Shown here one piece after another: positions 34,635-43,576 of a DNA stretch of 64,000 nucleotides. The stretch spans positions 496,001 through 560,000 of the forward strand of contig NZ_CP014232.1 of NCBI RefSeq assembly GCF_001553935.1. The letters are read 5' to 3'. How positions within the stretch are numbered: position 1 is the stretch's first letter; every line of letters starts with the position of its first letter. The translations under genes and the position numbers were made by a program. The notes below the pieces were generated by a model, which did no database searches, was not told the origin of the DNA, and worked only from the letters and a program-made list of their open reading frames with translations. The stretch is from Actinomyces oris (GTDB lineage Bacteria; Actinomycetota; Actinomycetes; Actinomycetales; Actinomycetaceae).

Positions 34635-35138
34635 GTGGGCGTCTTCGCCTGGTGCGCGATCATCGGCTGCACCGTCCTGGTGGCCGGCATCCTCTTCGAC
34701 GGGCTGCTGGACGCCCTCCTGCCTGATGGGCTCGTGCCGATCCTCGCTCTGCCGGTGGCCGTGTTCGGCGCCATCGGCATGGGAGTGACGGCGACATCGG
34801 GCTCGGCCGCGGCGCAGGTACCGACGGTGGTGCTGTGGGGCGTTCCCTCCGCGGCGGCCGTCGCGTCCGGGGCGCTCATGCGCTGGCTGTGGAACCGGCT
34901 CAGGCGCTCCATGCCGTTGAACACGGCTCCTCCCACTGCCGCAGAGCTGGTCGGTGAGAAGGTCACCGTCCTGTGGTGGAAGGACGGCAGCGGCGAAGTT
35001 CGTGCCATCACGCGCGGCCACCAGCTCACCTTGCCGGCGCGCTCCGAGCAGCCGCTGCACTCGGGGCAGAGCGCCTGGGTGCTCGACGCCGTCGACTCCA
35101 CCCTGGACATCGCCCCCTGGGAGCAGATCAGCAGCTGA
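34635..35138 (+). CDS. NfeD-like membrane protein
   Basis: 167 aa from GTG 34635 (GGAAGGGAG 5 nt upstream); GTG 34596 is an alternative. Two to three membrane helices (residues ~3-25, ~32-50, ~60-80) are followed by a soluble C-terminal part (~100-167) with 'AELVGEKVTVLWWKDGSGEVRA', compatible with the OB-fold of NfeD proteins. NfeD genes commonly precede flotillin genes, as here (102-bp gap), and their products work with flotillin in membrane microdomains. The assignment rests on position, size and topology more than on sequence motifs. Confidence 0.6.
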   Translation: MGVFAWCAIIGCTVLVAGILFDGLLDALLPDGLVPILALPVAVFGAIGMGVTATSGSAAAQVPTVVLWGVPSAAAVASGALMRWLWNRLRRSMPLNTAPPTAAELVGEKVTVLWWKDGSGEVRAITRGHQLTLPARSEQPLHSGQSAWVLDAVDSTLDIAPWEQISS

Positions 35139-35240
35139 GCCCACCGGGAGCCGCTGACCGATCGCACGCCCCACCCGTTGCTCACGCCGTCTGCCCACCA
35201 TCCTCCTTCATCCCCTCTCCCCGCATAGAAAGGAACCCGC

Positions 35241-36701
35241 ATGGGTGCATCAATCATCGGCCTGATCGTCATCGTCGCCATCATCGTGCTCGCGGCGGTC
35301 GCCTACCTGTTCAGCCGCATCGTCGTCGTCCCCTCCAACCTCACTGGTCTGATCTCCGGATCCAACCGGGGAACGGTCAAGATCATCCACCCTGGCGGGC
35401 GTGACTTCGTCCTGCCGGTCATCCAGTCCATCCAGTACCTGCCCTTCACCCAGACCACGATCGGCTTCAAGGTCACCGCCGAGGACGAGAACAAGATCCA
35501 CGTCAACGTCGCCGCCGTGGCCGCCGTCAAGGTGGGCGACTCCGACGAGCAGGTGCGCGCCGCCGCCAAGCGCTTCCTGGGCAAGCCCAACACGGACCAG
35601 GCCATCGCCGACTCCGCCCGCGAGGCGCTCATCGGCTCCCTGCGCTCGATCATCGGCCACATGACGGTCACCGACCTCATCTCCGACCGCGACGCCCTGC
35701 AGCGCAACGTCTTCGACGACGCCAAGAGCATCATGGCCAACATGGGTCTGGAGATCGACATGCTCCAGGTCTCCGAGATCACCGACGCCGGCGGTTACAT
35801 CGAGTCCCTGGGCGTGCCCGAGCAGCAGCGCGTCGAGAAGGACGCCCGCATCGCGCGGGCCAACGCCGAGCGTGAGGCCCGCGACGCCGAGGTCACCTCC
35901 CGCCAGCAGATCGCCGAGCGCGAGCGCGACCTGTCCCTGCGTCAGGCCCAGCTCAAGGCCGAGACGGACAAGGCCCAGGCCGACGCCGACTCCGCCGGCC
36001 CGATCGCCCGCGCCGCCAAGGAGCGAGAGATCGCCATCATCGGGCAGGAGGCGGCCGAGGCCAAGGCTGCCCTGACCGAGCGCGAGCTGGACTCCACGGT
36101 GCGCAAGCCCGCCGACGCCGCCCGCTACCAGCGCGAGCAGGAGGCTCAGGCCTCCAAGACCGAGGCGCTGCTGCGGGCCCAGGCCGACGCCGAGCGCACC
36201 CGTCTGGACGCCGAGGCCCAGGCTCAGGCCACCGTGGCCCGCGCCGAGGCCGAGGCCAAGGCGACCGCCGCCCGGGCCCGCGCCGAGGCCGAGGCCATCG
36301 CGGCCCGAGGCCAGGCCGAGGCCGACACGATCCGTGCCGCCGGTGAGGCCGAGGCCAAGGCCATGAGCGACAAGGCGGACGCCCTGGCCAAGTACGGCGA
36401 GGCCGCCACCCGCCAGATGCTGCTGGACAAGGCCCCCGAGATCGCCAGGGCCCTGAGCGAGCCGCTGGCCAGCGTGCGCGACCTGTCGATCATCTCCACC
36501 GAGGGCGCCTCCGCCCTGCCCAAGGCGGTGGCCAACAACGTCGAGCAGCTCGATCTCATCCTGCGCAGCCTCGTGGGCACCGGACTGACAGACATGGTGG
36601 GCGGCCACCTGCCGGGCTCGGACGCCTCTGCTGACCACGCCGACCGCGCCAACCAGGACGGCGGCGATCCGGTCGACGTCGTCGAGCAGCCGGCGCACTG
36701 A
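35241..36701 (+). CDS. flotillin-like SPFH-domain protein
   Basis: 486 aa, AAAGGAA before ATG 35241. A membrane-inserted N-terminal helix (~5-25) is followed by the SPFH/PHB domain ('VVVPSNLTGLISGSNRG', 'FVLPVIQSIQYLPF', to ~200), then a long Ala/Glu/Arg heptad region (~205-385, repeats of 'AEAEAKA' and 'ARAEAEA') that forms the flotillin coiled coil, and a short C-terminal domain. Flotillins organise cholesterol-like lipid domains at the cytoplasmic face. Follows the NfeD-like gene. Confidence 0.92.
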   Translation: MGASIIGLIVIVAIIVLAAVAYLFSRIVVVPSNLTGLISGSNRGTVKIIHPGGRDFVLPVIQSIQYLPFTQTTIGFKVTAEDENKIHVNVAAVAAVKVGDSDEQVRAAAKRFLGKPNTDQAIADSAREALIGSLRSIIGHMTVTDLISDRDALQRNVFDDAKSIMANMGLEIDMLQVSEITDAGGYIESLGVPEQQRVEKDARIARANAEREARDAEVTSRQQIAERERDLSLRQAQLKAETDKAQADADSAGPIARAAKEREIAIIGQEAAEAKAALTERELDSTVRKPADAARYQREQEAQASKTEALLRAQADAERTRLDAEAQAQATVARAEAEAKATAARARAEAEAIAARGQAEADTIRAAGEAEAKAMSDKADALAKYGEAATRQMLLDKAPEIARALSEPLASVRDLSIISTEGASALPKAVANNVEQLDLILRSLVGTGLTDMVGGHLPGSDASADHADRANQDGGDPVDVVEQPAH

Positions 36702-36730
36702 CGCTGACGCGCCTCAGACCGAGAGAGCAC

Positions 36731-36776
36731 CCACGTGGCCGGGTGCGGGACGTCTCCACCGCCCGCACCCGGCCAC
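36731..36776 (+). terminator. terminator after flotillin
   Basis: A perfect 17-bp stem, ACGTGGCCGGGTGCGGG (36731-36747) with its inverse (36760-36776), lies 30 bp after the flotillin stop and can also serve the convergent MFS gene. Confidence 0.7.
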
Positions 36777-36894
36777 GTAGCACGCTCCCGTCACTCCATA
36801 CCGCCAGCGGGCAGGTCACCAGCACCGGCACATGCGGCGACGGGTTCGTCCGCCTCGGCCCGCGGTCGCTGACGGCCTCGAAGCGCCGGGGCGC

Positions 36895-38277
36895 TCAGAT
36901 GTCCTCGAGGGTCTCCCCCTTGGTCTCGCGGGCCATCAGGTAGATCAGGCCCCCCAGGACCAGCATGGCCGCGAAGAAGAGGAAGGCCGGGAAGACGGCC
37001 GCCAGCGGGTGCGCCAGATCCTGAAGACTGCCGGAGCCGATCATCGCCCCCATGAGCAGCGGCCCGACGATCTTCGCGCTCGCGCCGATGCCGTAGCCCA
37101 GGCCCAGGCCGGTCCCCCGGGCGTCGTTGGGGAACTGCTCGCCGCCGAAGGCGTTGAGGATCCCGAAGGCACCGTCGCCGAAGCCCATCGTGAGGCAGAT
37201 GCCGGTGAAGAAGACGATCCACGAGGTCTCCCAGTGGGCGGAGAAGGCCACGATGACCGCTCCGAGCGCCCCGAGGATCCCGAAGGAGAACAACGTCCAG
37301 CGCCGCCCGATCCGGTCGGCGAGCCAGGCCGAGGCCAGGCGCCCGAGCAGATCCACCAGGGAGACGCCCATGAAGAGCGTCCCCACGGCGTCGGCGCCGA
37401 TGTCGGTGAAGCCGACCTCCAGGAGTGTCTGCCCCCAGGACTGCACGGTGAAGGAGCCCAGGATGAAGCAGAAGGAGCCGACCGAGACGATGAGCAGGGG
37501 CCGCAGGTGCTTGCGCAGCAGCTCGCTGTAGGCGATGCGCGGCCCGGTCCGCACCGGCGGCAGGGCTCCGACGTCGTTGGGGCTCAGCTCCAGGGCCCAG
37601 GCGATGGACTCGCGGGCCTCGCGCTCGCGGCCGTGGGAGAGCAGGAAGCGGGGCGACTCGGGGACGATCCGGATCCAAGCCAGCAGGAGGATCGGGACGA
37701 CCCCCAGCGCAATGAGGCCGCGCCAGTTGTCGTGCAGGACCCGCTGCGCCAGCGAACCCAGGAAGAGCCCCAGCGGGATGAACACCGAGCCGAGCCCGGC
37801 CAGCAGGCCCCGCTGCCTGGTGGGCACGAACTCCTGGACGTAGGGGATGGAGACGATGTTGAGGCCCCCGACGCCCACTCCGACCAGCACCCGCAGCAGG
37901 GCCAGCATCATCCACCAGCCGGTGGGGGTGAACACCGAGGCCAGGGTGAAGACGGTGAAGAGCAGGACACACCAGAAGAAGGTGCGTCGTCGGCCCATCC
38001 GGTCGGCGGCCCGGCCCCACAGGACCGAGCCGAGCACTGTGCCCAGCCCGGAGCAGGCCAGGATGACACCGGTCTCGAAGCCGCCCAGGCTCCACTCCTT
38101 CTGAAGCTGGACGACGGCGAAGCCGATGAGGAACATGTCGAAGAACTCAGAGATGTTGGCGACAATCGCCAGAGCGATGATGCTTCGCTGATGGCCCGTC
38201 AGGGGCCGGGAGTCGATCTGCTCCAAAGCGCTGCCGTGCTCCACCGACAGCGTCGCGCGTCCTCTTGCTGTACCCAT
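36895..38277 (-). CDS. MFS transporter, sugar/metabolite type
   Basis: 460 aa with ~12 hydrophobic segments. MFS signatures: 'GRAADRMGRRRTF' in loop 2-3, 'PESPRFLLSHGRE' after helix 6 (sugar-porter-like), and 'GRLASAWLADRIGRRW' in loop 8-9. This pattern suits the sugar porter/metabolite-H+ symporter subfamilies; substrate is not readable. ATG 38277 lies on the strand opposite transketolase with a shared 211-bp control region. The proton-symporter 'E/D' in helix 1 ('EFFDMFLIGF') is conserved. Confidence 0.87.
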   Translation of the reverse strand: MGTARGRATLSVEHGSALEQIDSRPLTGHQRSIIALAIVANISEFFDMFLIGFAVVQLQKEWSLGGFETGVILACSGLGTVLGSVLWGRAADRMGRRRTFFWCVLLFTVFTLASVFTPTGWWMMLALLRVLVGVGVGGLNIVSIPYVQEFVPTRQRGLLAGLGSVFIPLGLFLGSLAQRVLHDNWRGLIALGVVPILLLAWIRIVPESPRFLLSHGREREARESIAWALELSPNDVGALPPVRTGPRIAYSELLRKHLRPLLIVSVGSFCFILGSFTVQSWGQTLLEVGFTDIGADAVGTLFMGVSLVDLLGRLASAWLADRIGRRWTLFSFGILGALGAVIVAFSAHWETSWIVFFTGICLTMGFGDGAFGILNAFGGEQFPNDARGTGLGLGYGIGASAKIVGPLLMGAMIGSGSLQDLAHPLAAVFPAFLFFAAMLVLGGLIYLMARETKGETLEDI

Positions 38278-38488
38278 ATGCGGCCCAATCTACGGGCAAG
38301 GACCACCGCGTCCGGGAACAGCCCCCGAGTGTGAGAGACACACACGCTCACGCCTGTACTTGCCCGCCCCCGCGGAAGCGGGAAGGATCACCCTTGATGC
38401 CCGCCCGCGGAGGCACCGCGATGCACCACCGTCACGGCGCCCGTGGCCGCGAGCAAGACGCACCCTCATGCACAAGGAGTCCTCAGTT

Positions 38489-40579
38489 ATGAGCGCTGAG
38501 CCGCTGCTCACCGACCTTGACCGTCAGACCATCGCGGTGTCCAAGGCCCTGGCCGCCGACGCCGTGGAGAAGGCGGGGTCGGGCCACCCCGGTACGCCGA
38601 TCTCCCTGGCCGGGGTGGCGTGGCTGCTCTACCAGCGTGAGATGGTCCACGACCCGGCGGATCCGGGGTGGCTGGGACGGGACCGGTTCGTCCTGTCCAT
38701 CGGGCATGCCTCGCTGGTGCAGTACATCCAGCTGTTCCTGGCCGGATACGACATCGACCTGGAGGGCTTCACGGCCTTCCGCTCTCCGGCCGGCCTGCCG
38801 GGCCACCCCGAGTTCGGTGAGGTTCCCGGGGTGGAGACCACCACGGGCCCGCTGGGGGCGGGCTTCGCCAACGCGGTGGGCCTGGCCATGGCGGCACGCC
38901 GCGAGCACGGACTGCTCGACGCCGGCACCCCGCTGGGCGAGTCGGTCTTCGACCACTTCGTCTACACGGTCCTGGGCGACGGCTGCATGCAGGAGGGCGT
39001 GTCCTCGGAGGCCGCCTCCCTGGCCGGCACTCAGCAGCTGGGCAACCTCATCGCCATCTACGACGACAACGACATCTCCATCGAGGGCAACACGGACATC
39101 GCCTTCACCGAGGACGTCTCGGCCCGCTTCGAGGCCTACGGCTGGCAGGTGCTCGACGTCGACTGGCGCACCGGCCCCGACGGCTACGCGGAGAACCTCG
39201 AGGCGCTGCACGAGGCCATCGTCGCGGCCCGCGCCGAGAGCGCGCGCCCGTCGCTGATTCGCCTGCACACCATCATCGCCTGGCCCTCCCCGACCAAGCA
39301 GGGCCAGGAGTCCTCCCACGGCTCCAAGCTCGGGGCCGAGGAGATCGCCGGGCTCAAGCGCGCCCTGGGCCTGGACCCCGAGCAGAGCTTCATCCTGCCC
39401 GAGGACGTCGTCTCCCACGCCCGCACGCAGGCCGCTGACAACGCCCGGGCCGCCCGAGCGGACTGGGACGAGCGCTTCGCGACCTGGCAGCGGGCCAACC
39501 CCGCCGGTGCCGCGCTGCTGGAGCGCCTTGAGGCCCACCGCCTGCCCGAGGGCCTTGAGGAGGCCCTGCCGACCTGGGAGGTGGGCGAGTCCCTGGCCAC
39601 CCGTGCGGCGTCGGGCAAGGTGCTCTCCGCCCTGGCCGGCGTGGTGCCCGAGCTGTGGGGAGGGTCGGCGGACCTGGCCGGCTCGAACAACACGACCATG
39701 GCCGGGGAACCCTCCTTCCTTCCCGCCGCTCTGGCGCAGTCCGAGGGCGACGGGCCCTTCGGGCGCACCCTCCACTTCGGTGTGCGCGAGCACGCCATGG
39801 GCTCGATCCTCAACGGAATCGCCCTGGACGGGCTCACCCGCCCCTACGGGGGCACCTTCATGGTGTTCTCCGACTACATGCGCCCGGCCGTGCGCCTAGC
39901 GGCTCTCATGGGGATCGGCCCGGTCTTCGTGTGGTCCCACGACTCCATCGGGGTCGGTGAGGACGGGCCCACGCACCAGCCCGTCGAGCACCTGGCGGCG
40001 CTGCGCGCCATCCCCGGCCTGTCCGTGGTGCGCCCCGGGGACGCCAACGAGACCGCCGCGGCCTGGGCGGAGATCCTGCGCCGTCACGACGAGCCGGCCG
40101 GCATCGCCCTGTCGCGTCAGAACCTCACCGTGAGCGCCTCCGCCACGGCCGCCGCCGAGGGCGTGCGTCGCGGCGCCTACGTCCTGGCCGAGGCCGCCGA
40201 CGCCGATGGGCAGCAGACGACACCCGAGGTCGTCCTGATCGCCACCGGCTCCGAGGTCGGCGTGGCCGTGGCCGCCCGGGACATCCTCCAGAAGGAGGGC
40301 ACCCCCACTCGGGTGGTCTCCGCCCCCTGCCTGGAGTGGTTCGCCCAGCAGGACGCCGCCTACCGGGAGCAGGTGCTGCCGGCCGGCACCGCCAGGGTCG
40401 CCATCGAGGCGGGGATCGCCCTGGGCTGGCGCGAGATCGTCGGCGACGCCGGCGAGATCGTCTCCATCGACCACTACGGTTCCTCCGCCCCCGGCACTGC
40501 CCTGTTCGAGGAGTACGGCTTCACCGGGGACAACGTCGCCGAGCGGGCCCGCCGGGCGCTGGCCCGCACCCGCGGCTGA
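38489..40579 (+). CDS. tkt: transketolase
   Basis: 696 aa from ATG 38489 (AAGGAG 9 nt upstream); upstream open frame is not conserved. Thiamine diphosphate site: '[13 protein letters not shown]' and '[11 protein letters not shown]'. Substrate motif '[12 protein letters not shown]' at ~30 and '[13 protein letters not shown]'; pyrimidine domain '[18 protein letters not shown]' with the catalytic Glu-containing region; '[19 protein letters not shown]'. Exchanges two-carbon units in the pentose phosphate pathway. A single-gene transketolase, not split into two subunits. Confidence 0.96.
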   Translation: MSAEPLLTDLDRQTIAVSKALAADAVEKAGSGHPGTPISLAGVAWLLYQREMVHDPADPGWLGRDRFVLSIGHASLVQYIQLFLAGYDIDLEGFTAFRSPAGLPGHPEFGEVPGVETTTGPLGAGFANAVGLAMAARREHGLLDAGTPLGESVFDHFVYTVLGDGCMQEGVSSEAASLAGTQQLGNLIAIYDDNDISIEGNTDIAFTEDVSARFEAYGWQVLDVDWRTGPDGYAENLEALHEAIVAARAESARPSLIRLHTIIAWPSPTKQGQESSHGSKLGAEEIAGLKRALGLDPEQSFILPEDVVSHARTQAADNARAARADWDERFATWQRANPAGAALLERLEAHRLPEGLEEALPTWEVGESLATRAASGKVLSALAGVVPELWGGSADLAGSNNTTMAGEPSFLPAALAQSEGDGPFGRTLHFGVREHAMGSILNGIALDGLTRPYGGTFMVFSDYMRPAVRLAALMGIGPVFVWSHDSIGVGEDGPTHQPVEHLAALRAIPGLSVVRPGDANETAAAWAEILRRHDEPAGIALSRQNLTVSASATAAAEGVRRGAYVLAEAADADGQQTTPEVVLIATGSEVGVAVAARDILQKEGTPTRVVSAPCLEWFAQQDAAYREQVLPAGTARVAIEAGIALGWREIVGDAGEIVSIDHYGSSAPGTALFEEYGFTGDNVAERARRALARTRG

Positions 40580-40618
40580 GGCCCGCCGCGTCCCCACCAC
40601 CCCATCAACACAAGCACC

Positions 40619-40683
40619 GAGCCGGGCGTTCTTCGCTCAGTCCTACGGAACGACCGTAGGGCTGCGCCAAGAGCGCCCGGCTC
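40619..40683. terminator. two-tier hairpin, copy 3 (after transketolase)
   Basis: The outer arms GAGCCGGGCGTTCTT (40619-40633) and AAGAGCGCCCGGCTC (40669-40683) pair with one mismatch, and the inner stem CCTACGG/CCGTAGG is perfect. The outer arm shares GAGCCGGGC with copies 1 and 2. Confidence 0.7.
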
Positions 40684-40738
40684 AACGTGTGGGGGCGTGT
40701 GGGGAATAGATGTCGGTGGGGCCCGATACTCTCCGGTC

Positions 40739-42160
40739 ATGCCCGCATCGAAGAGTCCCAAGGCCCCCAAGGTCTCCTACTGCTGCACGGAGTGCGGCTG
40801 GTCAAGCCCCAAGTGGATGGGCCAGTGCCGGGAGTGCCGCGAGTGGGGAACCCTGGAGGAGACTCAGGTCGCAGGCGCCCCGGGTGGGAGCGCCGGCGGG
40901 GCCCTGGGCGCTGCCGGCGCCGTGCGACCGACCGTGGCCGCCCGCCCCATCGGGGAGGTCAGCGCCACGGAGGCCAGGGCCCGCCCCACCGGGGTGGGTG
41001 AGCTGGACCGGGTCCTGGGCGGCGGGATCGTGCCGGGTGCCGTCGTGCTGCTGGCCGGTGAGCCCGGCGTCGGCAAGTCCACGCTCCTGCTCGACGTCGC
41101 CGCGAAGGCCGCCGCCGTGGCGCGCGAACGCGGGGACGGACCGGTCCTCTACGTCACCGGTGAGGAGTCGGCCTCGCAGGTGCGGCTGCGGGCCGAGCGC
41201 ATCGACGCCCTGGATCCCGGGCTGCTCCTGGCCGCGGAGACCGAGCTGGGGGCCCTGCTGGGGCACGTGGAGGCGGCCAGTCCCTCCCTGCTGGTGGTGG
41301 ACTCGGTTCAGACCATCGCCTCGGCTCAGGTCGAGGGCAGTGCCGGGGGCGTCACCCAGGTGCGGGCCGTGGCCGGTGCGCTCATCGCGGTAGCCAAGGA
41401 GCGCAATATCCCGGTGCTGCTCGTGGGGCACGTGACCAAGGACGGCGGGATCGCCGGGCCTCGGGTCCTGGAGCACCTGGTCGACGTCGTCACCCAGTTC
41501 GAGGGGGACCGTCACGCCCGCCTGCGGCTGCTGCGGGCCGTCAAGAACCGCTACGGCCCCACCGATGAGGTCGGCTGCTTCGACCTGGGTGAGCGGGGCA
41601 TCGTAGGACTGGCGGACCCCTCGGGCCTGTTCCTGTCCGCCGCCCGCTCCGAGGTGCCGGGCACCTGCGCCACCGTGACCCTGGAGGGGCGCCGCCCCAT
41701 GCCAGTGGAGATCCAGGCGCTGGTGGCCCCCACCAACGCCGGCTCCCCGCGGCGCACCACCTCCGGGGTGGACCACTCGCGCACGGCCATGGCGCTGGCC
41801 GTCCTCAGTGCCCGACTGCGGGTGGACACCTCCAGCGCGGACGTCTACGTCTCCACCGTGGGCGGGGCCCGCGCCGTCGAGCCGGCCACGGACCTGGCCA
41901 TGGCCATCTCCGTGGTCTCGGCCGCGCGCAACCTGCCCACGCCCGCCGGCCTGGTGGCCTTCGGCGAGGTGGGGCTCACCGGCGAGGTGCGGGCCACCGT
42001 CGGCATTCAGCGGCGTCTGGCGGAGGCCTCCCGCCTCGGCTTCGACCGGGCGATCGTGCCACTGGCGGGCTCGGCCGAGCTGCGCGAGGTCACCGGGATG
42101 CAGGTCCTGCCGGTCGCGCACGTGGGTGAGGCCATGGGGGCGGCACTCCCGCGTGGCTGA
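40739..42160 (+). CDS. radA: DNA repair protein RadA
   Basis: 473 aa from ATG 40739, which begins at the conserved zinc finger 'YCCTECGWSSPKWMGQCREC' (Cys16, Cys19, Cys30, Cys33). The RecA-like ATPase core has Walker A 'GEPGVGKSTLLL' and the RadA-specific 'KNRYG' motif ('AVKNRYGPTDEVGCF'); the C-terminal Lon-like domain ends near 'LPVAHVGEAM'. RadA promotes branch migration in recombination. It precedes disA, a common actinobacterial and firmicute pairing; in Bacillus RadA modulates DisA. Confidence 0.96.
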   Translation: MPASKSPKAPKVSYCCTECGWSSPKWMGQCRECREWGTLEETQVAGAPGGSAGGALGAAGAVRPTVAARPIGEVSATEARARPTGVGELDRVLGGGIVPGAVVLLAGEPGVGKSTLLLDVAAKAAAVARERGDGPVLYVTGEESASQVRLRAERIDALDPGLLLAAETELGALLGHVEAASPSLLVVDSVQTIASAQVEGSAGGVTQVRAVAGALIAVAKERNIPVLLVGHVTKDGGIAGPRVLEHLVDVVTQFEGDRHARLRLLRAVKNRYGPTDEVGCFDLGERGIVGLADPSGLFLSAARSEVPGTCATVTLEGRRPMPVEIQALVAPTNAGSPRRTTSGVDHSRTAMALAVLSARLRVDTSSADVYVSTVGGARAVEPATDLAMAISVVSAARNLPTPAGLVAFGEVGLTGEVRATVGIQRRLAEASRLGFDRAIVPLAGSAELREVTGMQVLPVAHVGEAMGAALPRG

Positions 42161-42450
42161 CAGGGCGACTTCGGACGGCACGGACAGCACCGAGGTAAGG
42201 AGCGAGCGCAGGTAGTGAGCAATCAACATGTCCGCCGTGGATCGGCCAGGCGCCGCCAACAGACCGACTGGTCCAGTGTGGGAAGGCCCTCTCCGAAGGT
42301 CGGCCCGCCTGCCGATACCATGGGGGCGTGAGCACCGGGGTATGCGCTCACCTGGGCGTTGTGAGACCCGAAGGTCCCAAGCGCGGTCCATGCCCCGGCA
42401 GGCACACGATGCGATCCCTTCCCCAGGACACCGCGAGATCAGGAGAGATG

Positions 42451-43518
42451 ATGATCGAGGCCGCTGGCCAGCTGCGCGAGACGCTTGCGCTCGTCGCTCC
42501 CGGCACCGTCCTTCGCGACGGCCTGGAGCGGATCCTGCGCGGTCGTACCGGGGCGATCATCGTGCTGGGCTTCGACCCGGTGGTCGAGGCCATCTCCTCA
42601 GGCGGCTTCCACCTGGACGTTGAGCTCTCCGCCGCCCGCCTGCGTGAGCTGGCCAAGATGGACGGCGGCGTCGTCGTCGATATGGACACCGCCCGGATCC
42701 GGCGCGCCAACGTCCAGCTGCTGCCCAATGCCTCGATCCAGACCTCGGAGACGGGCATGCGTCACCGCACCGCCGAGCGCGTAGCTCGCCAGACCGGGTA
42801 CCCGGTCATCTCCGTGAGCCAGTCGATGCGGATCATCTCCCTGTACGTCGACGGCAAGCGCCACGTCCTGGAGCCCAGCGAGTCGATCCTGGCCAGCGCC
42901 AACCAGGCCCTGTCCGCCCTGGAGCGCTACAAGGCCCGCCTCGACCAGACCTCCGCCGGCCTGGACTCCCTGGAGATCGAGGACCTCGTCACCGTCCGTG
43001 ACGTCACCTCGGTCCTCCAGCTCATGGAGATGGTCCGCCGCATCTCCGCCGACATCGACTCCTACGTCCTGGAGCTCGGCACCGACGGGCGCCTCCTGGC
43101 CCTCCAGGTCGAGGAGCTCACCCGGGGCCTGCTCGCCGAGCACGGCTTCCTCCTGGAGGACTACCTGCCCGAGGGCCTGGACACGGCCACCGTCGATGCG
43201 CGCCTGAAGTGGGTGGGTTCCCCCGCCCTCCTGGACCTGGCGATGGTGGCGCGATCCATGGGACTGGGCGGCATTGACGGACAGGACCTGGACGCTCAGG
43301 TCTCCCCGCGCGGCCTGCGGATCCTTTCCAAGATCCCACGCCTGCCCGTGGTGACGGCGCGCGCCGTCGTCGAGCAGTGGGGGTCCCTGCAGGGGGTCCT
43401 CGGCGCCACCATCGAGGAGCTCGAGGCCGTCGAGGGTGTGGGCGCCCAGCGGGCCCGGACCCTGCGCGACGGGCTGTCGCGGCTGGCGGAGATCTCCGTC
43501 GTCGAGCGCTACTCCTGA
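42451..43518 (+). CDS. disA: DNA-integrity scanning diadenylate cyclase DisA
   Basis: 355 aa, standard length. ATG 42451 has AGGAG 5 nt upstream; ATG 42448 is next to it. The DAC domain (~1-150) has 'KMDGGVVVD' (D71-G72-G73, where the usual motif is D-G-A) and 'GMRHRTAERVA' (R104-H105-R106), which binds ATP. A helical linker domain and a C-terminal HhH DNA-binding domain ('GATIEELEAVEGVGAQRARTL') follow. It makes c-di-AMP and is inhibited by branched DNA. The 290 bp between radA and disA have no gene. Confidence 0.96.
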   Translation: MIEAAGQLRETLALVAPGTVLRDGLERILRGRTGAIIVLGFDPVVEAISSGGFHLDVELSAARLRELAKMDGGVVVDMDTARIRRANVQLLPNASIQTSETGMRHRTAERVARQTGYPVISVSQSMRIISLYVDGKRHVLEPSESILASANQALSALERYKARLDQTSAGLDSLEIEDLVTVRDVTSVLQLMEMVRRISADIDSYVLELGTDGRLLALQVEELTRGLLAEHGFLLEDYLPEGLDTATVDARLKWVGSPALLDLAMVARSMGLGGIDGQDLDAQVSPRGLRILSKIPRLPVVTARAVVEQWGSLQGVLGATIEELEAVEGVGAQRARTLRDGLSRLAEISVVERYS

Positions 43519-43576
43519 ACTCGGCGGTCGCCGGGCCTTTCCGCCGGCCACTCCAGCGCCCGCCTGCAGAAGGCCC

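Noticed and set aside
36832..38334. 500-aa plus-strand reading frame opposite the MFS gene
   Set aside because: Composition is Asp/Glu/Gln/Pro-rich without domains; the minus-strand frame has 12 membrane helices and MFS motifs.
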